Of a stretch of DNA of 34,656 nucleotides, positions 14,128-21,570 are shown piece after piece (the first letter of the stretch is position 1; each line of letters starts with the position of its first letter). Source of the DNA: Acidimicrobiales bacterium (GTDB lineage: Bacteria > Actinomycetota > Acidimicrobiia > Acidimicrobiales > SHLQ01). Both the position numbers and the translations under genes were made by a program. Location: NCBI GenBank assembly GCA_020628865.1, contig JAHDEJ010000007.1, forward strand, positions 101,722-136,377. Direction: 5' to 3'. Under the pieces are notes generated by a model. It ran no database searches and was not told the DNA's origin. It saw nothing but the letters and a program-made list of their open reading frames with translations.

Positions 14128-15876
14128 ATGACCGAACAGGCAGACCACGACCTCATCGTCATCGGCGGAGGTGCCGGCGGTTTGTCGGTCGCCATCTCCT
14201 CGCTACGGTCCGGACTCGAACGAGTCCGAGTGATCGAATCCGGCGCATCGGTCGGGTTCCCCGACCTCGTCCCCGAGAACCGGATCGACGTCTCCTACGA
14301 CGAAGAGATCTCCTCGATCACGATGGAAGGCGAACTTGTTCGCATCGTGACCAACCTGCACACGTATCGGTCCCGTGGCTGCCTGATCGCCGTCCGTTGT
14401 GAGGATCCTGCCTGGTCCATTCCCGTCAAGGGCGCGACCGTGGGGGAGCGGGTCAGCATCGACAGCCTTCCCGATGGGTTGCAGGACCGCGATGTGCTCG
14501 TCGTCGGCATGACCAACAACGCGGTCGAGGTGGCGGCCGCGGCAGCGGCTGCGGGCGCCGGCGTGGTTCTCGCCGCAGGTGGCATGGACCCCGCCCAGCT
14601 CGCTCCGGCCGCCGACAACATGCTCCGCCGGCTCGAGCGCGAGCGTCGCATCACCGTGCTGTACCGCGCGGTGCCGGACGAGATCGGTGCTCGCGACGGG
14701 TTCCCGGTCGCCTACTTCAACGACCGGCGCACCCCCGATCTCGAATTCGATCACGTCGTGTTCGCCTCGCAACGGCGAGAACTCGGTCCGGACTCCTTCG
14801 GCGTGTCTGCTGAAGCGTTGGCATCAGGGAAGGTCTGGTTCCAGGGCACGCCGAGCGAGAACGTTCCGAATGCGGCGAGCTCGTGGGAGGTCGGCACGCT
14901 CCTCGCCGAAGCGTGTTTCCCCGAACTCGATGCGCCGGTGGCGCCGACCGCATTGGCCCGACGGGTTCGCAACGAGTCGGCGGTCGCCGAGCTTCGGATC
15001 GAGCACTACAACGCCACCATCACGAAGTTCGAGCCCACACACTCCGACCTCTGGGTGCTTCGGGTCAAGCCCGACCACGGAGACACCTCACACCTTCCCG
15101 GCCAATATGCCTCGCTCGGGCTGGGCTACTGGGAAGACCGGATCGACGACGCCCACGACTCCGGCATGGACGACAAGTGGTTCAAACTCATCAGGCGCTC
15201 GTACTCGATCAGCCATCCGATCTTCGACGACACCGGCTACCTGGCCGCGCCCGACACAGAGGAGCTCGAGTTCTACATCGTGCTCGTACCGCCGACCGAC
15301 GGACACGTGCCGGCGCTCACTCCCCGCCTCGCCCTCAAGCGTCCCGGCGACCGGATCTACCTCGGCCCGAAGGTCGCAGGCCGCTACACACTCGCCTCGG
15401 TGACGGATCCGGAATCGGCCGTGATCTTCTTTGCGACCGGCACCGGCGAGGCCCCGCACAACTCGATGGTCACCGAGCTGCTGCGCAAGGGCCACACGGG
15501 CCCGATCATCTCCACCGTCACCGTTCGCAACAACGCCGACCTCGGCTACCTGGATGAACATCGGACGTTGGCCAAGCGGTTCGCCAACTATCACTACCTC
15601 CCGATGCCAACCCGTGAGCCCGACGTCGCCAAACGCTACCTCCAGGATCTGATTCGTGACGGCGACCTCGAACGGGTCCTCGGCGGCGAGATGAACCCCG
15701 CCGAGATCCACGCGTTCCTCTGCGGCAACCCGGCCATGATCGGCCTGCCGGAAGACGAGGACGGAACGATGCGCTTCCCCGACCCCGCCGGCGTCATCGA
15801 GCTCCTCGTCGACCGGGGTTTCACGCTCGACAAACGCGGTGCCCCCGGAAACATCCACTACGAGGAATACTGGTAA
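14128..15876 (+). CDS. Flavoprotein: N-terminal FAD/NAD(P)-binding reductase fused to ferredoxin-NADP reductase
   Basis: 582 residues. Residues 1 to about 285 form a thioredoxin-reductase-like two-dinucleotide-fold domain: HDLIVIGGGAGGLSVAIS at the N-terminus, a second fold near DVLVVGMTNNAVEVAAAAAAAGAG, and no CxxC redox pair. Residues from about 290 on are a ferredoxin-NADP reductase: the FAD motif RRSYS (356-360), GPKVAGRYTL, the NADP motif FATGTGEAP (about 434-443), FLCGNPAMIG, and the characteristic end GNIHYEEYW with a terminal aromatic residue. It probably passes electrons between NAD(P)H and a ferredoxin or flavodoxin. It lies 49 bp after the SDR gene and may be co-transcribed. A GTG at 14122 is a two-codon-longer alternative. 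Confidence 0.85.
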   Translation: MTEQADHDLIVIGGGAGGLSVAISSLRSGLERVRVIESGASVGFPDLVPENRIDVSYDEEISSITMEGELVRIVTNLHTYRSRGCLIAVRCEDPAWSIPVKGATVGERVSIDSLPDGLQDRDVLVVGMTNNAVEVAAAAAAAGAGVVLAAGGMDPAQLAPAADNMLRRLERERRITVLYRAVPDEIGARDGFPVAYFNDRRTPDLEFDHVVFASQRRELGPDSFGVSAEALASGKVWFQGTPSENVPNAASSWEVGTLLAEACFPELDAPVAPTALARRVRNESAVAELRIEHYNATITKFEPTHSDLWVLRVKPDHGDTSHLPGQYASLGLGYWEDRIDDAHDSGMDDKWFKLIRRSYSISHPIFDDTGYLAAPDTEELEFYIVLVPPTDGHVPALTPRLALKRPGDRIYLGPKVAGRYTLASVTDPESAVIFFATGTGEAPHNSMVTELLRKGHTGPIISTVTVRNNADLGYLDEHRTLAKRFANYHYLPMPTREPDVAKRYLQDLIRDGDLERVLGGEMNPAEIHAFLCGNPAMIGLPEDEDGTMRFPDPAGVIELLVDRGFTLDKRGAPGNIHYEEYW

Positions 15877-15879
15877 CGG

Positions 15880-15896
15880 GGAACCCTTCGGGTTCC
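15880..15896 (+). terminator. Hairpin after the flavoprotein gene
   Basis: GGAACCC-TTC-GGGTTCC, a perfect 7-bp stem, starts 4 bases after the stop at 15876. A second stem (15899-15906 with 15918-15925, CAGCTTCA/TGAAGCTG) follows at once. Together they make a plausible terminator without a T-run. Confidence 0.55.
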
Positions 15897-15913
15897 TACA
15901 GCTTCATCCCTGC

Positions 15914-15990
15914 GGGCTGAAGCTGCCCGACGTTCGTCGCCTTGGGGCTCCTCACTTCATGCCTTTCGGCCCTGGCGGGCCGAAACGCAG
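15914..15990 (+). repeat. Repeat A, copy 1 (77 bp)
   Basis: Matches 16000-16076 with about 6 differences. It contains the dyad TTTCGGCCC-TGGC-GGGCCGAAA (15964-15985). It lies in the 443-bp gene-free stretch 15877-16319. Confidence 0.9.
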
Positions 15991-15999
15991 ACTTCTTCG

Positions 16000-16076
16000 G
16001 GGCTGAAGCTGCCCGACGTTTGTTGCCCAGGGGCTCCTCACTTCGTGCGTTTCGGCCCTGGCGGGCCGAAACGCAG
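16000..16076 (+). repeat. Repeat A, copy 2 (77 bp)
   Basis: Second copy, 86 bp after the first start to start. Its dyad is longer: a perfect 12-bp stem (16047-16058 with 16063-16074, loop TGGC). One of the changes against copy 1 restores outer pairing, as expected if the structure matters. Confidence 0.9.
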
Positions 16077-16112
16077 GCTCACTTCGGACTGGGCTCAGCG
16101 CTTCGTTTCCGT

Positions 16113-16180
16113 CGATCCGTGGTCGGATCACCACATTCGTACCGGGTACCGATGTGGGGGAGTGAGCGCTTTGGGTGGTC
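16113..16180 (+). repeat. Repeat B, copy 1 (68 bp)
   Basis: Matches 16254-16321 with 3 differences. The centre is a dyad around CCACAT (16131-16136) and ATGTGG (16152-16157) with GGTACC-like inner bases. No frame in it looks coding. Confidence 0.9.
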
Positions 16181-16253
16181 TTGCTGAGCGGCTCGACGTG
16201 TACCGGAGAGCCGCAGGAAGTGGAATAGGTGCGGTTGGCGGTTCGTTCTTCGA

Positions 16254-16321
16254 CGATCCGTGGTCGGGTCACTACATTCGTACCTGGTACCGATGTGGGG
16301 GAGTGAGCGCTTTGGGTGGTC
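16254..16321 (+). repeat. Repeat B, copy 2 (68 bp), touching the stop of the trehalose gene
   Basis: Starts 141 bp after copy 1 and ends inside the stop codon (16320-16322, minus strand) of the OtsB-GH15 gene. On the minus strand it would be the immediate 3' untranslated region of that gene. Confidence 0.9.
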
Positions 16322-18863
16322 AGTTGCTGAGGTTCAGGGCGTTGTTGATGGCGCCCAGGTGGCTGTAGGCCTGGGGGTGGTTGCCGAGGGAGCGGCCTGT
16401 TGCGGGGTCGACCTCCTCGGAGAGGAGGCCGGTCTGGCCGGCTGTCGCCAACAGTGCGCGGAAGAGCTCCTCGGCGTTTTCCCGCTCGCCGATGAGCAGA
16501 TAGCTGTCGATCAGCCAGGAGGTCATCAGGTGGAAGCCGCCCTCCGCTCCCGGCAGACCGTCGTCGTGGTGGTAGCGGTACACGGTCGTGCCGGCCCGGA
16601 GCTGGGCCTCGACTCCACGCACCGTTCCGACGAATCGAGGATCCGTCGGCTCGACCAATCCGAAGAGGCCAACGCTGAGCACCGAGGCGTCGAGATCGAC
16701 CCCGTCGTAGGCGGTCGTGAAGCTGCCGACCGTCTCGTTGTAGCCGTTCTCGAAGATGTCGGCAGCAATCGTGTCGCGGAGCGTCTCCCATTCCGGGCGC
16801 TGACGGCCGAAAACCTCGCTGGCGAGATCGATGGCCCGATCGACGGTGACCCAACACATCACCCGTGAGTACACGTGGTGACGGGGCGCCGAACGGATCT
16901 CCCAAATGCCGTGATCCGGCTCTTCCCACCGGTTCTCGACAGCGCTCACCATCGCCTCGACCAGCCGCCAGTGACGGGCCGAGAGGGGAGCGCCCCGCTG
17001 CCCGAGCAGATGGACCAGATCGACGATCGGTCCGAACACATCGAGCTGCACCTGGTTGTCGGCGGCGTTGCCCACGCGGACCGGCCGAGAACCGCCGTAG
17101 CCGGCGAGCTCGGTGATGTCGGCCTCCGGCGGAAGCTTGCCGCCGTCGAGCGTGTACAGCGGGTTGAGCCGGTCGGCTTCGCCGCCGCCCTCCTCGAGCA
17201 CGCCGAGCACCCAGTCCAGGTAGTCCATCGCTTCGGTATGACTGCCCAAACGCACGAGGGCCGCCGCGCTGAGCGCTGCGTCCCGAAGCCAGCAGTAGCG
17301 GTAGTCCCAGTTGCGAACACCGCCGATGAACTCCGGCAGGCTCGTCGTGGCTGCTGCAGCGATACCGCCGCTCGGCCCGTAGACGAGCGCTTTCAGAATC
17401 AGCGCAGATCGTTTCACGAACGACGAGGACTCCTGAGGGAGTTCGAGGCGGTCGGCCCAATCGTTCCAGAACCGCCGGGTGTGATCCCGACGTCGACCCT
17501 CGTCCGCTTCGGCCCGGAGGCTGGCGGTACCCACGCGGAGTTCGAGCGTGAGCGGACCGTTGCTGAGATCGACCGTGGCGCGAGCGGTCTGATGTTGGCC
17601 GTCCGGCACGATCTCCCAGTCGACGCCTTCGGACCGGAGCACGACGAGATCGCGCGCCCCCATCACCTCGAGCCCACCGTCACGAACCTCCAGCTGGGTG
17701 GGGAAGCGGCCGAAGTCCTGGCGTGGAGCAAACTCGATGACTGCGCTCCCGGTGCCCGACAGTTGCCGAATCAGGTCGGAGCGACCGGCCAGCAAACCGG
17801 GCCGGCCATCGGAAACGTCGAGGTAGTCCAACGTGGTCACACCGGACCAGATCGTCTCGAGGATCATCGTCGAGCCGCTGTAGCGCTGCAGGATCGGGGC
17901 GCTGCCGTCGGCAGCCGCAACCGAGAAGTAGCCGGCGCTCGGGCCGCCAAGGAGTTCGGCGAAGATGGCGGGGTCGTCCAGGCGCGGAGCGCAGAACCAC
18001 GTGATTCGAGCGTCGGGCGTGACGATGGCGGCAGTGCGCTGATCGGACAACAGACTGTGCTGCTCGATCGGGACCAGGCCGGCCCCGGCAAGCCATTCGG
18101 CGCGAAGCGTGGCGAGCTGGCTGAGGAGCCGGGCGACGTCGGTCGTGCCATCAATGCGAAACTCGGCGATCGTGTCGCCGTCGCCAACCTTGACACCGAG
18201 ATCCGGGCCGCCGAGTGTGGCGAACGCGTCTTCGTCCGTTCCCTCGTCGCCGAGGAACAGCACGGCACTGGCGCTCAGGTTGGACCGGAGTGTGTCGAGC
18301 GCCCCGCCCTTGTCGGTCTGCATGACGCCGAGCTCGACCACCCGCTTGCCGTGTCGGATGGAGAGATCGGGGTTGTCGACGGCGATCGCCGCGACCTCGT
18401 CGACGGCGGCTGGAACGATGGCGTCCTCGGCATTGCGGGTGTGGAAGGCCACCGAGGCGGGCTTCTGCTCCAGGACCGTTCCCGGGTAGCGGTTGGCGAT
18501 CTCGGCGAGGAGTTCTCCGAGTTCGTTCCGGCGGGCGATGGTCTCGGCGTCCATTTGCAGGGCGAAGTCCACATCGAACTCGCTGCCGTGACTGCCGACG
18601 AGGTGAATCTCGGCCGGGAGCCGGCTGAGCGCGGCGAGATCGCGGAGCGATCGGGAGGAGATGACGCCGACTTCGGTCTGGTCGAGTCCGGCGAGCGTTC
18701 GCAGCGCGACCGCAGCTTCGCGATCGGGTACGGCCTTCATCGGGTCGTTGACGATTGGAGCAATGGTGCCGTCGTAGTCGGTGGCGACGAGGAGATGTGG
18801 CACCTGGGCGAGGAGCACCAGGCGGTCCTGGAGCTCGGCGGAGAAAGGCATGATGTCAGTCAC
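16320..18863 (-). CDS. Trehalose-6-phosphate phosphatase fused to GH15 glucosidase/trehalase
   Basis: 847 residues in two domains. Residues 20-255 are an OtsB-type HAD phosphatase: ATDYDGTIAPI (nucleophile Asp29, Asp31), GVISSRS, TDKGGAL (Lys185) and GDEGTDEDAF (205-214). Residues from about 265 to the end are a complete GH15 (alpha/alpha)6 enzyme: PIEQHSLLSDQRTAAIV at its N-terminus, RNWDYRYCWLRDA, LDVFGP, GIWEIR (proposed acid Glu) and LLSEEVDP (proposed base Glu). Actinobacterial GH15 members include trehalases, so one chain may dephosphorylate trehalose 6-phosphate and split the trehalose. A TACCGT box 8 bases upstream supports GTG 18863; ATG 18851 is possible. No signal peptide, so cytoplasmic. 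No otsA is in the window. Confidence 0.9.
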   Translation of the reverse strand: MTDIMPFSAELQDRLVLLAQVPHLLVATDYDGTIAPIVNDPMKAVPDREAAVALRTLAGLDQTEVGVISSRSLRDLAALSRLPAEIHLVGSHGSEFDVDFALQMDAETIARRNELGELLAEIANRYPGTVLEQKPASVAFHTRNAEDAIVPAAVDEVAAIAVDNPDLSIRHGKRVVELGVMQTDKGGALDTLRSNLSASAVLFLGDEGTDEDAFATLGGPDLGVKVGDGDTIAEFRIDGTTDVARLLSQLATLRAEWLAGAGLVPIEQHSLLSDQRTAAIVTPDARITWFCAPRLDDPAIFAELLGGPSAGYFSVAAADGSAPILQRYSGSTMILETIWSGVTTLDYLDVSDGRPGLLAGRSDLIRQLSGTGSAVIEFAPRQDFGRFPTQLEVRDGGLEVMGARDLVVLRSEGVDWEIVPDGQHQTARATVDLSNGPLTLELRVGTASLRAEADEGRRRDHTRRFWNDWADRLELPQESSSFVKRSALILKALVYGPSGGIAAAATTSLPEFIGGVRNWDYRYCWLRDAALSAAALVRLGSHTEAMDYLDWVLGVLEEGGGEADRLNPLYTLDGGKLPPEADITELAGYGGSRPVRVGNAADNQVQLDVFGPIVDLVHLLGQRGAPLSARHWRLVEAMVSAVENRWEEPDHGIWEIRSAPRHHVYSRVMCWVTVDRAIDLASEVFGRQRPEWETLRDTIAADIFENGYNETVGSFTTAYDGVDLDASVLSVGLFGLVEPTDPRFVGTVRGVEAQLRAGTTVYRYHHDDGLPGAEGGFHLMTSWLIDSYLLIGERENAEELFRALLATAGQTGLLSEEVDPATGRSLGNHPQAYSHLGAINNALNLSN

Positions 18864-18871
18864 TGAGGAAA

Positions 18872-18877
18872 ACGGTA
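18872..18877 (-). promoter_or_regulatory. -10 box TACCGT, leaderless start at 18863
   Basis: TACCGT on the minus strand, 8 bases before the GTG of the OtsB-GH15 fusion. The same hexamer precedes the SpoIIM gene. Confidence 0.5.
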
Positions 18878-18944
18878 GCGGTCTGCGACCGGCCGCGGGA
18901 CCACCCGGGGAATGGAAACGCTAGCGTCAGTGCTTGGAGTACAA

Positions 18945-19820
18945 ATGACCTCACACGACCACCCCACCCCAACCGACAGTGATGTCTGTTATCGGCACCC
19001 GGATCGGACCTCTGGTGTGACCTGCCAACGCTGTGATCGCACGATCTGCCCGTCCTGCATGAACCAGGCCTCGGTCGGCGTGCACTGTCCCGAATGCGCC
19101 AAGGGAAACAAGCAGAAGGTGTACAACGCCCGCACCCTTCCGGGCGCGCAGGGCACCGTGACGAAGGGCCTCGTTGGGGTCAACGTCGCCATCTGGGTTC
19201 TGACGATCGCGGCTCTCGGCGCCACGATCAACAGCGCCGGTCCTGTCGGCGCCGACTATGGCACCTGGGGTCCGGCGATCGATGTCGACAACGAGTGGTG
19301 GCGGATCATCAGCGGTGGTTTCCTCCACTCCGGCCTGTTCCACATCGGGTTCAACATGTACCTGCTGTGGCAGCTCGGGCAGCAGCTTGAACGAATTCTC
19401 GGCGAAGCCCGGTTCGGTCTCGTCTATCTGGTGAGCCTGCTCGGCGGAACCTTCGGCGCGCTCCTGCTCGACCCCGAAGTGCCGGTGGTCGGCGCGTCCG
19501 GTGCCGTGTTCGGTCTCATCGGCCTCACGGTATTTGCCTACCGCAGCCGCGGCATCGGCCTCTTCGACACGGGGCTCGGGTTCCTCATCCTGATCAACGC
19601 CTTCTACAGCCTTCGTGGCGGCGTCAGCCTGGGCGGGCACCTCGGCGGCTTCGTCGTCGGTGCGCTGCTCGGCATCATGTGGTTCGGCCTGAATCCCGGA
19701 GACGGACCGTTGTTCGGCCGAGACCTGCGCAAGCCGTGGATCGTCAGTGCGGTCCTCGGCGTGCTCTTGATCGTGGGCAGCATCTGGGCCGCTGGAACGT
19801 GGACGGACCCGCTCTTCTGA
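18945..19820 (+). CDS. Rhomboid-family intramembrane serine protease with N-terminal zinc B-box
   Basis: 291 residues. The N-terminus is a Cys/His-rich B-box-like zinc finger (CYRHPDRTSGVTCQRCDRTICPSCM...HCPECAKG). Multiple membrane segments follow with rhomboid motifs: FLHSGLFHIGFNMYLLWQLG, the nucleophile Ser185 in VGASGAVFG and the base His232 in LGGHLGGFVVG. The dyad is complete, so protease activity is likely. I prefer ATG 18945 (GGAG five bases upstream); ATG 18912 would add 11 residues. A TAGCGT box at 18922-18927 lies 17 bases before it. Zinc-finger rhomboids of this layout are common in actinobacteria. Confidence 0.93.
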   Translation: MTSHDHPTPTDSDVCYRHPDRTSGVTCQRCDRTICPSCMNQASVGVHCPECAKGNKQKVYNARTLPGAQGTVTKGLVGVNVAIWVLTIAALGATINSAGPVGADYGTWGPAIDVDNEWWRIISGGFLHSGLFHIGFNMYLLWQLGQQLERILGEARFGLVYLVSLLGGTFGALLLDPEVPVVGASGAVFGLIGLTVFAYRSRGIGLFDTGLGFLILINAFYSLRGGVSLGGHLGGFVVGALLGIMWFGLNPGDGPLFGRDLRKPWIVSAVLGVLLIVGSIWAAGTWTDPLF

Positions 19821-19844
19821 CCCGAGCTGCAGTCGGTTGTCCGG

Positions 19845-20297
19845 TCAGGTGACGACGGCGCCGTTGCGGTAGCGGTTTGCCAGGTTCTGGAGGTTCCGCT
19901 TCCAGATCATCTTGAGAATCACGCCACCGACCGGCTCACCGAGCTTGCCGCCGAAGAACCACGGGAAGTGAAGTTCCTCGGTCCAGCTGAACAGCGTCTT
20001 CGACCCGTGGATTGGGGTGAGCGTGAAGACGCCCTCGCCCGTCACGATTCCGCTGTGGCGGACACCCATCCGTTCGTTGTCGACCCACTCGGTGATCTCC
20101 ATCACGTCGGTGAGTCGGATCGGTCCAACCTTGGTCTCGCAGTCGAACATGGTGCCCACGCCCTCCGTGGTCGTTGACGTGAACCAGATCGACTCGGCGT
20201 CGTGCATCCATTCGACGTGGGAGGAGAGGTTCCGTACGTCGGACCAAACCACCTCCGGCGGGGCATCGAGTTCGGTTTCCACGGAGATCGCAACCAT
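19845..20297 (-). CDS. SRPBCC-family (polyketide cyclase/START-like) protein
   Basis: 150 residues, the usual single-domain length. It begins VAISVETELDAPPEVVWSDVRNLSSHVEWM, the classical beta1-alpha1 opening of SRPBCC lipid/ligand-binding folds, continues with GTMFDCETKVGPIRLTDVMEITEW and ends in the long C-terminal helix (GGVILKMIWKRNLQNLANRYR). It binds or processes a hydrophobic ligand of unknown identity. The ATG at 20297 has a TACCCT box 6 bases upstream. It is divergent from the thioesterase with 63 bp between starts. Confidence 0.85.
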   Translation of the reverse strand: MVAISVETELDAPPEVVWSDVRNLSSHVEWMHDAESIWFTSTTTEGVGTMFDCETKVGPIRLTDVMEITEWVDNERMGVRHSGIVTGEGVFTLTPIHGSKTLFSWTEELHFPWFFGGKLGEPVGGVILKMIWKRNLQNLANRYRNGAVVT

Positions 20298-20303
20298 GGT
20301 CTG

Positions 20304-20309
20304 AGGGTA
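20304..20309 (-). promoter_or_regulatory. -10 box TACCCT, leaderless start at 20297
   Basis: TACCCT on the minus strand, 6 bases before the SRPBCC ATG. Confidence 0.5.
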
Positions 20310-20346
20310 CGTCGGGCGCAGCCGAAACGGAGGACTCACCCCGGGC

Positions 20347-20352
20347 TAGAGT
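20347..20352 (+). promoter_or_regulatory. -10 box TAGAGT, leaderless start at 20361
   Basis: TAGAGT, 8 bases before the thioesterase ATG, which otherwise has no Shine-Dalgarno. Confidence 0.5.
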
Positions 20353-20360
20353 CCAGCCCC

Positions 20361-20783
20361 ATGCCTGCGCACATCACGCCACACCGCGTCCGCTTCCATG
20401 AATTGGACCCGTACAACCATGTGAACCATGCGATGTATGTGACCTACTTCGAGATCGGCCGGGTCGATGCGCTCGAAGCCATCGACATGGCGCTGCACAC
20501 GCTCAAGGACCAGGGCGTCCAGTTCGTCGTTACGCGGCTCGAGGTGCGGTTTCGCAACGCGGCGACCGCGGGTGAGGACCTCGAAATCCACACGGGGGTT
20601 TCGAGCTTCGGTCGAGCCTCGACCGTCTGGTCACAGACGATCCGCCGGGGCGACGACGTGATCGCAACCAGCGAGGTCACCGTTGCGGTGACCGATGGGA
20701 CCGGCAAGCCGATGCGGCCGCCGGCTCACGTGTTCGAAGCGCTCGAGGTTCTGGCGCTCGACTCGCCCGGTGGTGCGCGGTAG
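20361..20783 (+). CDS. Hot-dog acyl-CoA thioesterase (YbgC/4-hydroxybenzoyl-CoA type)
   Basis: 140 residues. The signature VRFHELDPYNHVNHAMYVTYFEIGR carries the catalytic Asp of the 4HBT/YbgC hot-dog family (HxxxDxxxHVN). VVTRLEVRFRNAATAGEDLEI is the usual second half. It hydrolyses a short or aromatic acyl-CoA thioester; the acyl group is not predictable. Its last 58 bp overlap the end of the methyltransferase gene on the other strand. Confidence 0.9.
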   Translation: MPAHITPHRVRFHELDPYNHVNHAMYVTYFEIGRVDALEAIDMALHTLKDQGVQFVVTRLEVRFRNAATAGEDLEIHTGVSSFGRASTVWSQTIRRGDDVIATSEVTVAVTDGTGKPMRPPAHVFEALEVLALDSPGGAR

Positions 20784-21553
20784 ACGGTGACGTGGTGCGG
20801 GTCCTCTGCATCGAACGCGGCACCTGACCAGTCTGCGACGCGGTCGGTTCGCACGAGGTCGGCGGCTGCTGCCAGCCGGTCGAGTTCCTTCGGGCCGATG
20901 AAGCGGATCTTCCATGGGCGAAGCCGGATGCCGTCGTTGGAGATGTCGATGTGCTGGCCGGTGACCGTCTGCGCTGCTTCGTCTCGAATCGTGGCGGTGA
21001 GGACCACGCGGTCCGGTTCGATACTGCGCGTCGAGACGAGTCGATCGAGCGCCGGGTCACTCGGGGCAGGAACATCGGCTTCCACGACCATCGAGCCGCC
21101 CGGGCGCAGGACCGCAGCCACATTGCGGAAGCAGGCCGCCTGATGGTCGGCGTCGGCGAGGTTGAACAGCGTGTTGGTGGCCACGAGCACACAGTCGAAT
21201 GAGGCGTTGGCGAAGGGGAGTTGCGCCATGTCGGCAGCGATCGCAGACGCGCCGGCCGCCTCGAACCGGTGCAGCATGGGAATCGAGGCATCGATGCCGA
21301 CGACCCGATGGCCGGCCGCCGTGAGCGACCGGGCCAGACGACCGGTTCCGGTGCCGAGCTCGAGGACGTCCAGCTGGGTTCCGAGGCGGCTGACGAAGCC
21401 AGCGGTTGCAGCGGCGTCGGAGACATCGGGGTACCACTCGTCGTACACATCGGCGAAACTGTCACCGTACGTGGCCGCATCGAACCCGCCTGAAGCGTGG
21501 GAGCGTCCGGCGGTCGATTCCGGCGTCGGTATGTCGGGCGGTTCGGGCGTCAC
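20726..21553 (-). CDS. Class I SAM-dependent methyltransferase
   Basis: 275 residues. Motif I is VLELGTGTGRLARSL, motif post-I is VVGIDASIPML, motif II is FDCVLVATNTLFNL and motif III VLRPGGSMVVEADVP, so the Rossmann methyltransferase fold is complete. The N-terminal YGDSFADVYDEWYPD resembles small-molecule methyltransferases of the Methyltransf_25/11 type. GTG 21553 lies only 17 bp from the divergent GTG 21571; a later in-frame start is possible because the conserved part begins near residue 20. The C-terminus, from about residue 257, lies over the thioesterase gene. Confidence 0.88.
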   Translation of the reverse strand: MTPEPPDIPTPESTAGRSHASGGFDAATYGDSFADVYDEWYPDVSDAAATAGFVSRLGTQLDVLELGTGTGRLARSLTAAGHRVVGIDASIPMLHRFEAAGASAIAADMAQLPFANASFDCVLVATNTLFNLADADHQAACFRNVAAVLRPGGSMVVEADVPAPSDPALDRLVSTRSIEPDRVVLTATIRDEAAQTVTGQHIDISNDGIRLRPWKIRFIGPKELDRLAAAADLVRTDRVADWSGAAFDAEDPHHVTVYRAPPGESSARTSSASNT

Positions 21554-21570
21554 TGAGTAAGAATGACCCA
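21554..21570. promoter_or_regulatory. 17-bp gap between two divergent start codons
   Basis: It reads TGAGTAAGAATGACCCA. TAAGAAT on the plus strand and CATTCT on the minus strand are imperfect -10-like elements, each about 6 bases before its GTG. If both starts are right, the two promoters overlap each other and the opposite coding region. Confidence 0.35.

Noticed and set aside
15952-16319. Minus-strand reading frame running through the repeat block into the trehalose gene region
   Set aside because: It is a different frame from the OtsB-GH15 gene, which has a clean stop at 16320. The apparent protein repeats are only translations of the 68-bp and 77-bp DNA repeats.
15914-16321. CRISPR-like array
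   Set aside because: Only two copies of each unit, units of 68-77 bp with internal divergence, unequal periods and no cas genes.
16875-18866. Plus-strand 663-codon frame opposite the trehalose gene
   Set aside because: Very long, but rich in Arg/Asp/Val with no recognisable motif; the minus-strand protein has both OtsB and GH15 active sites.
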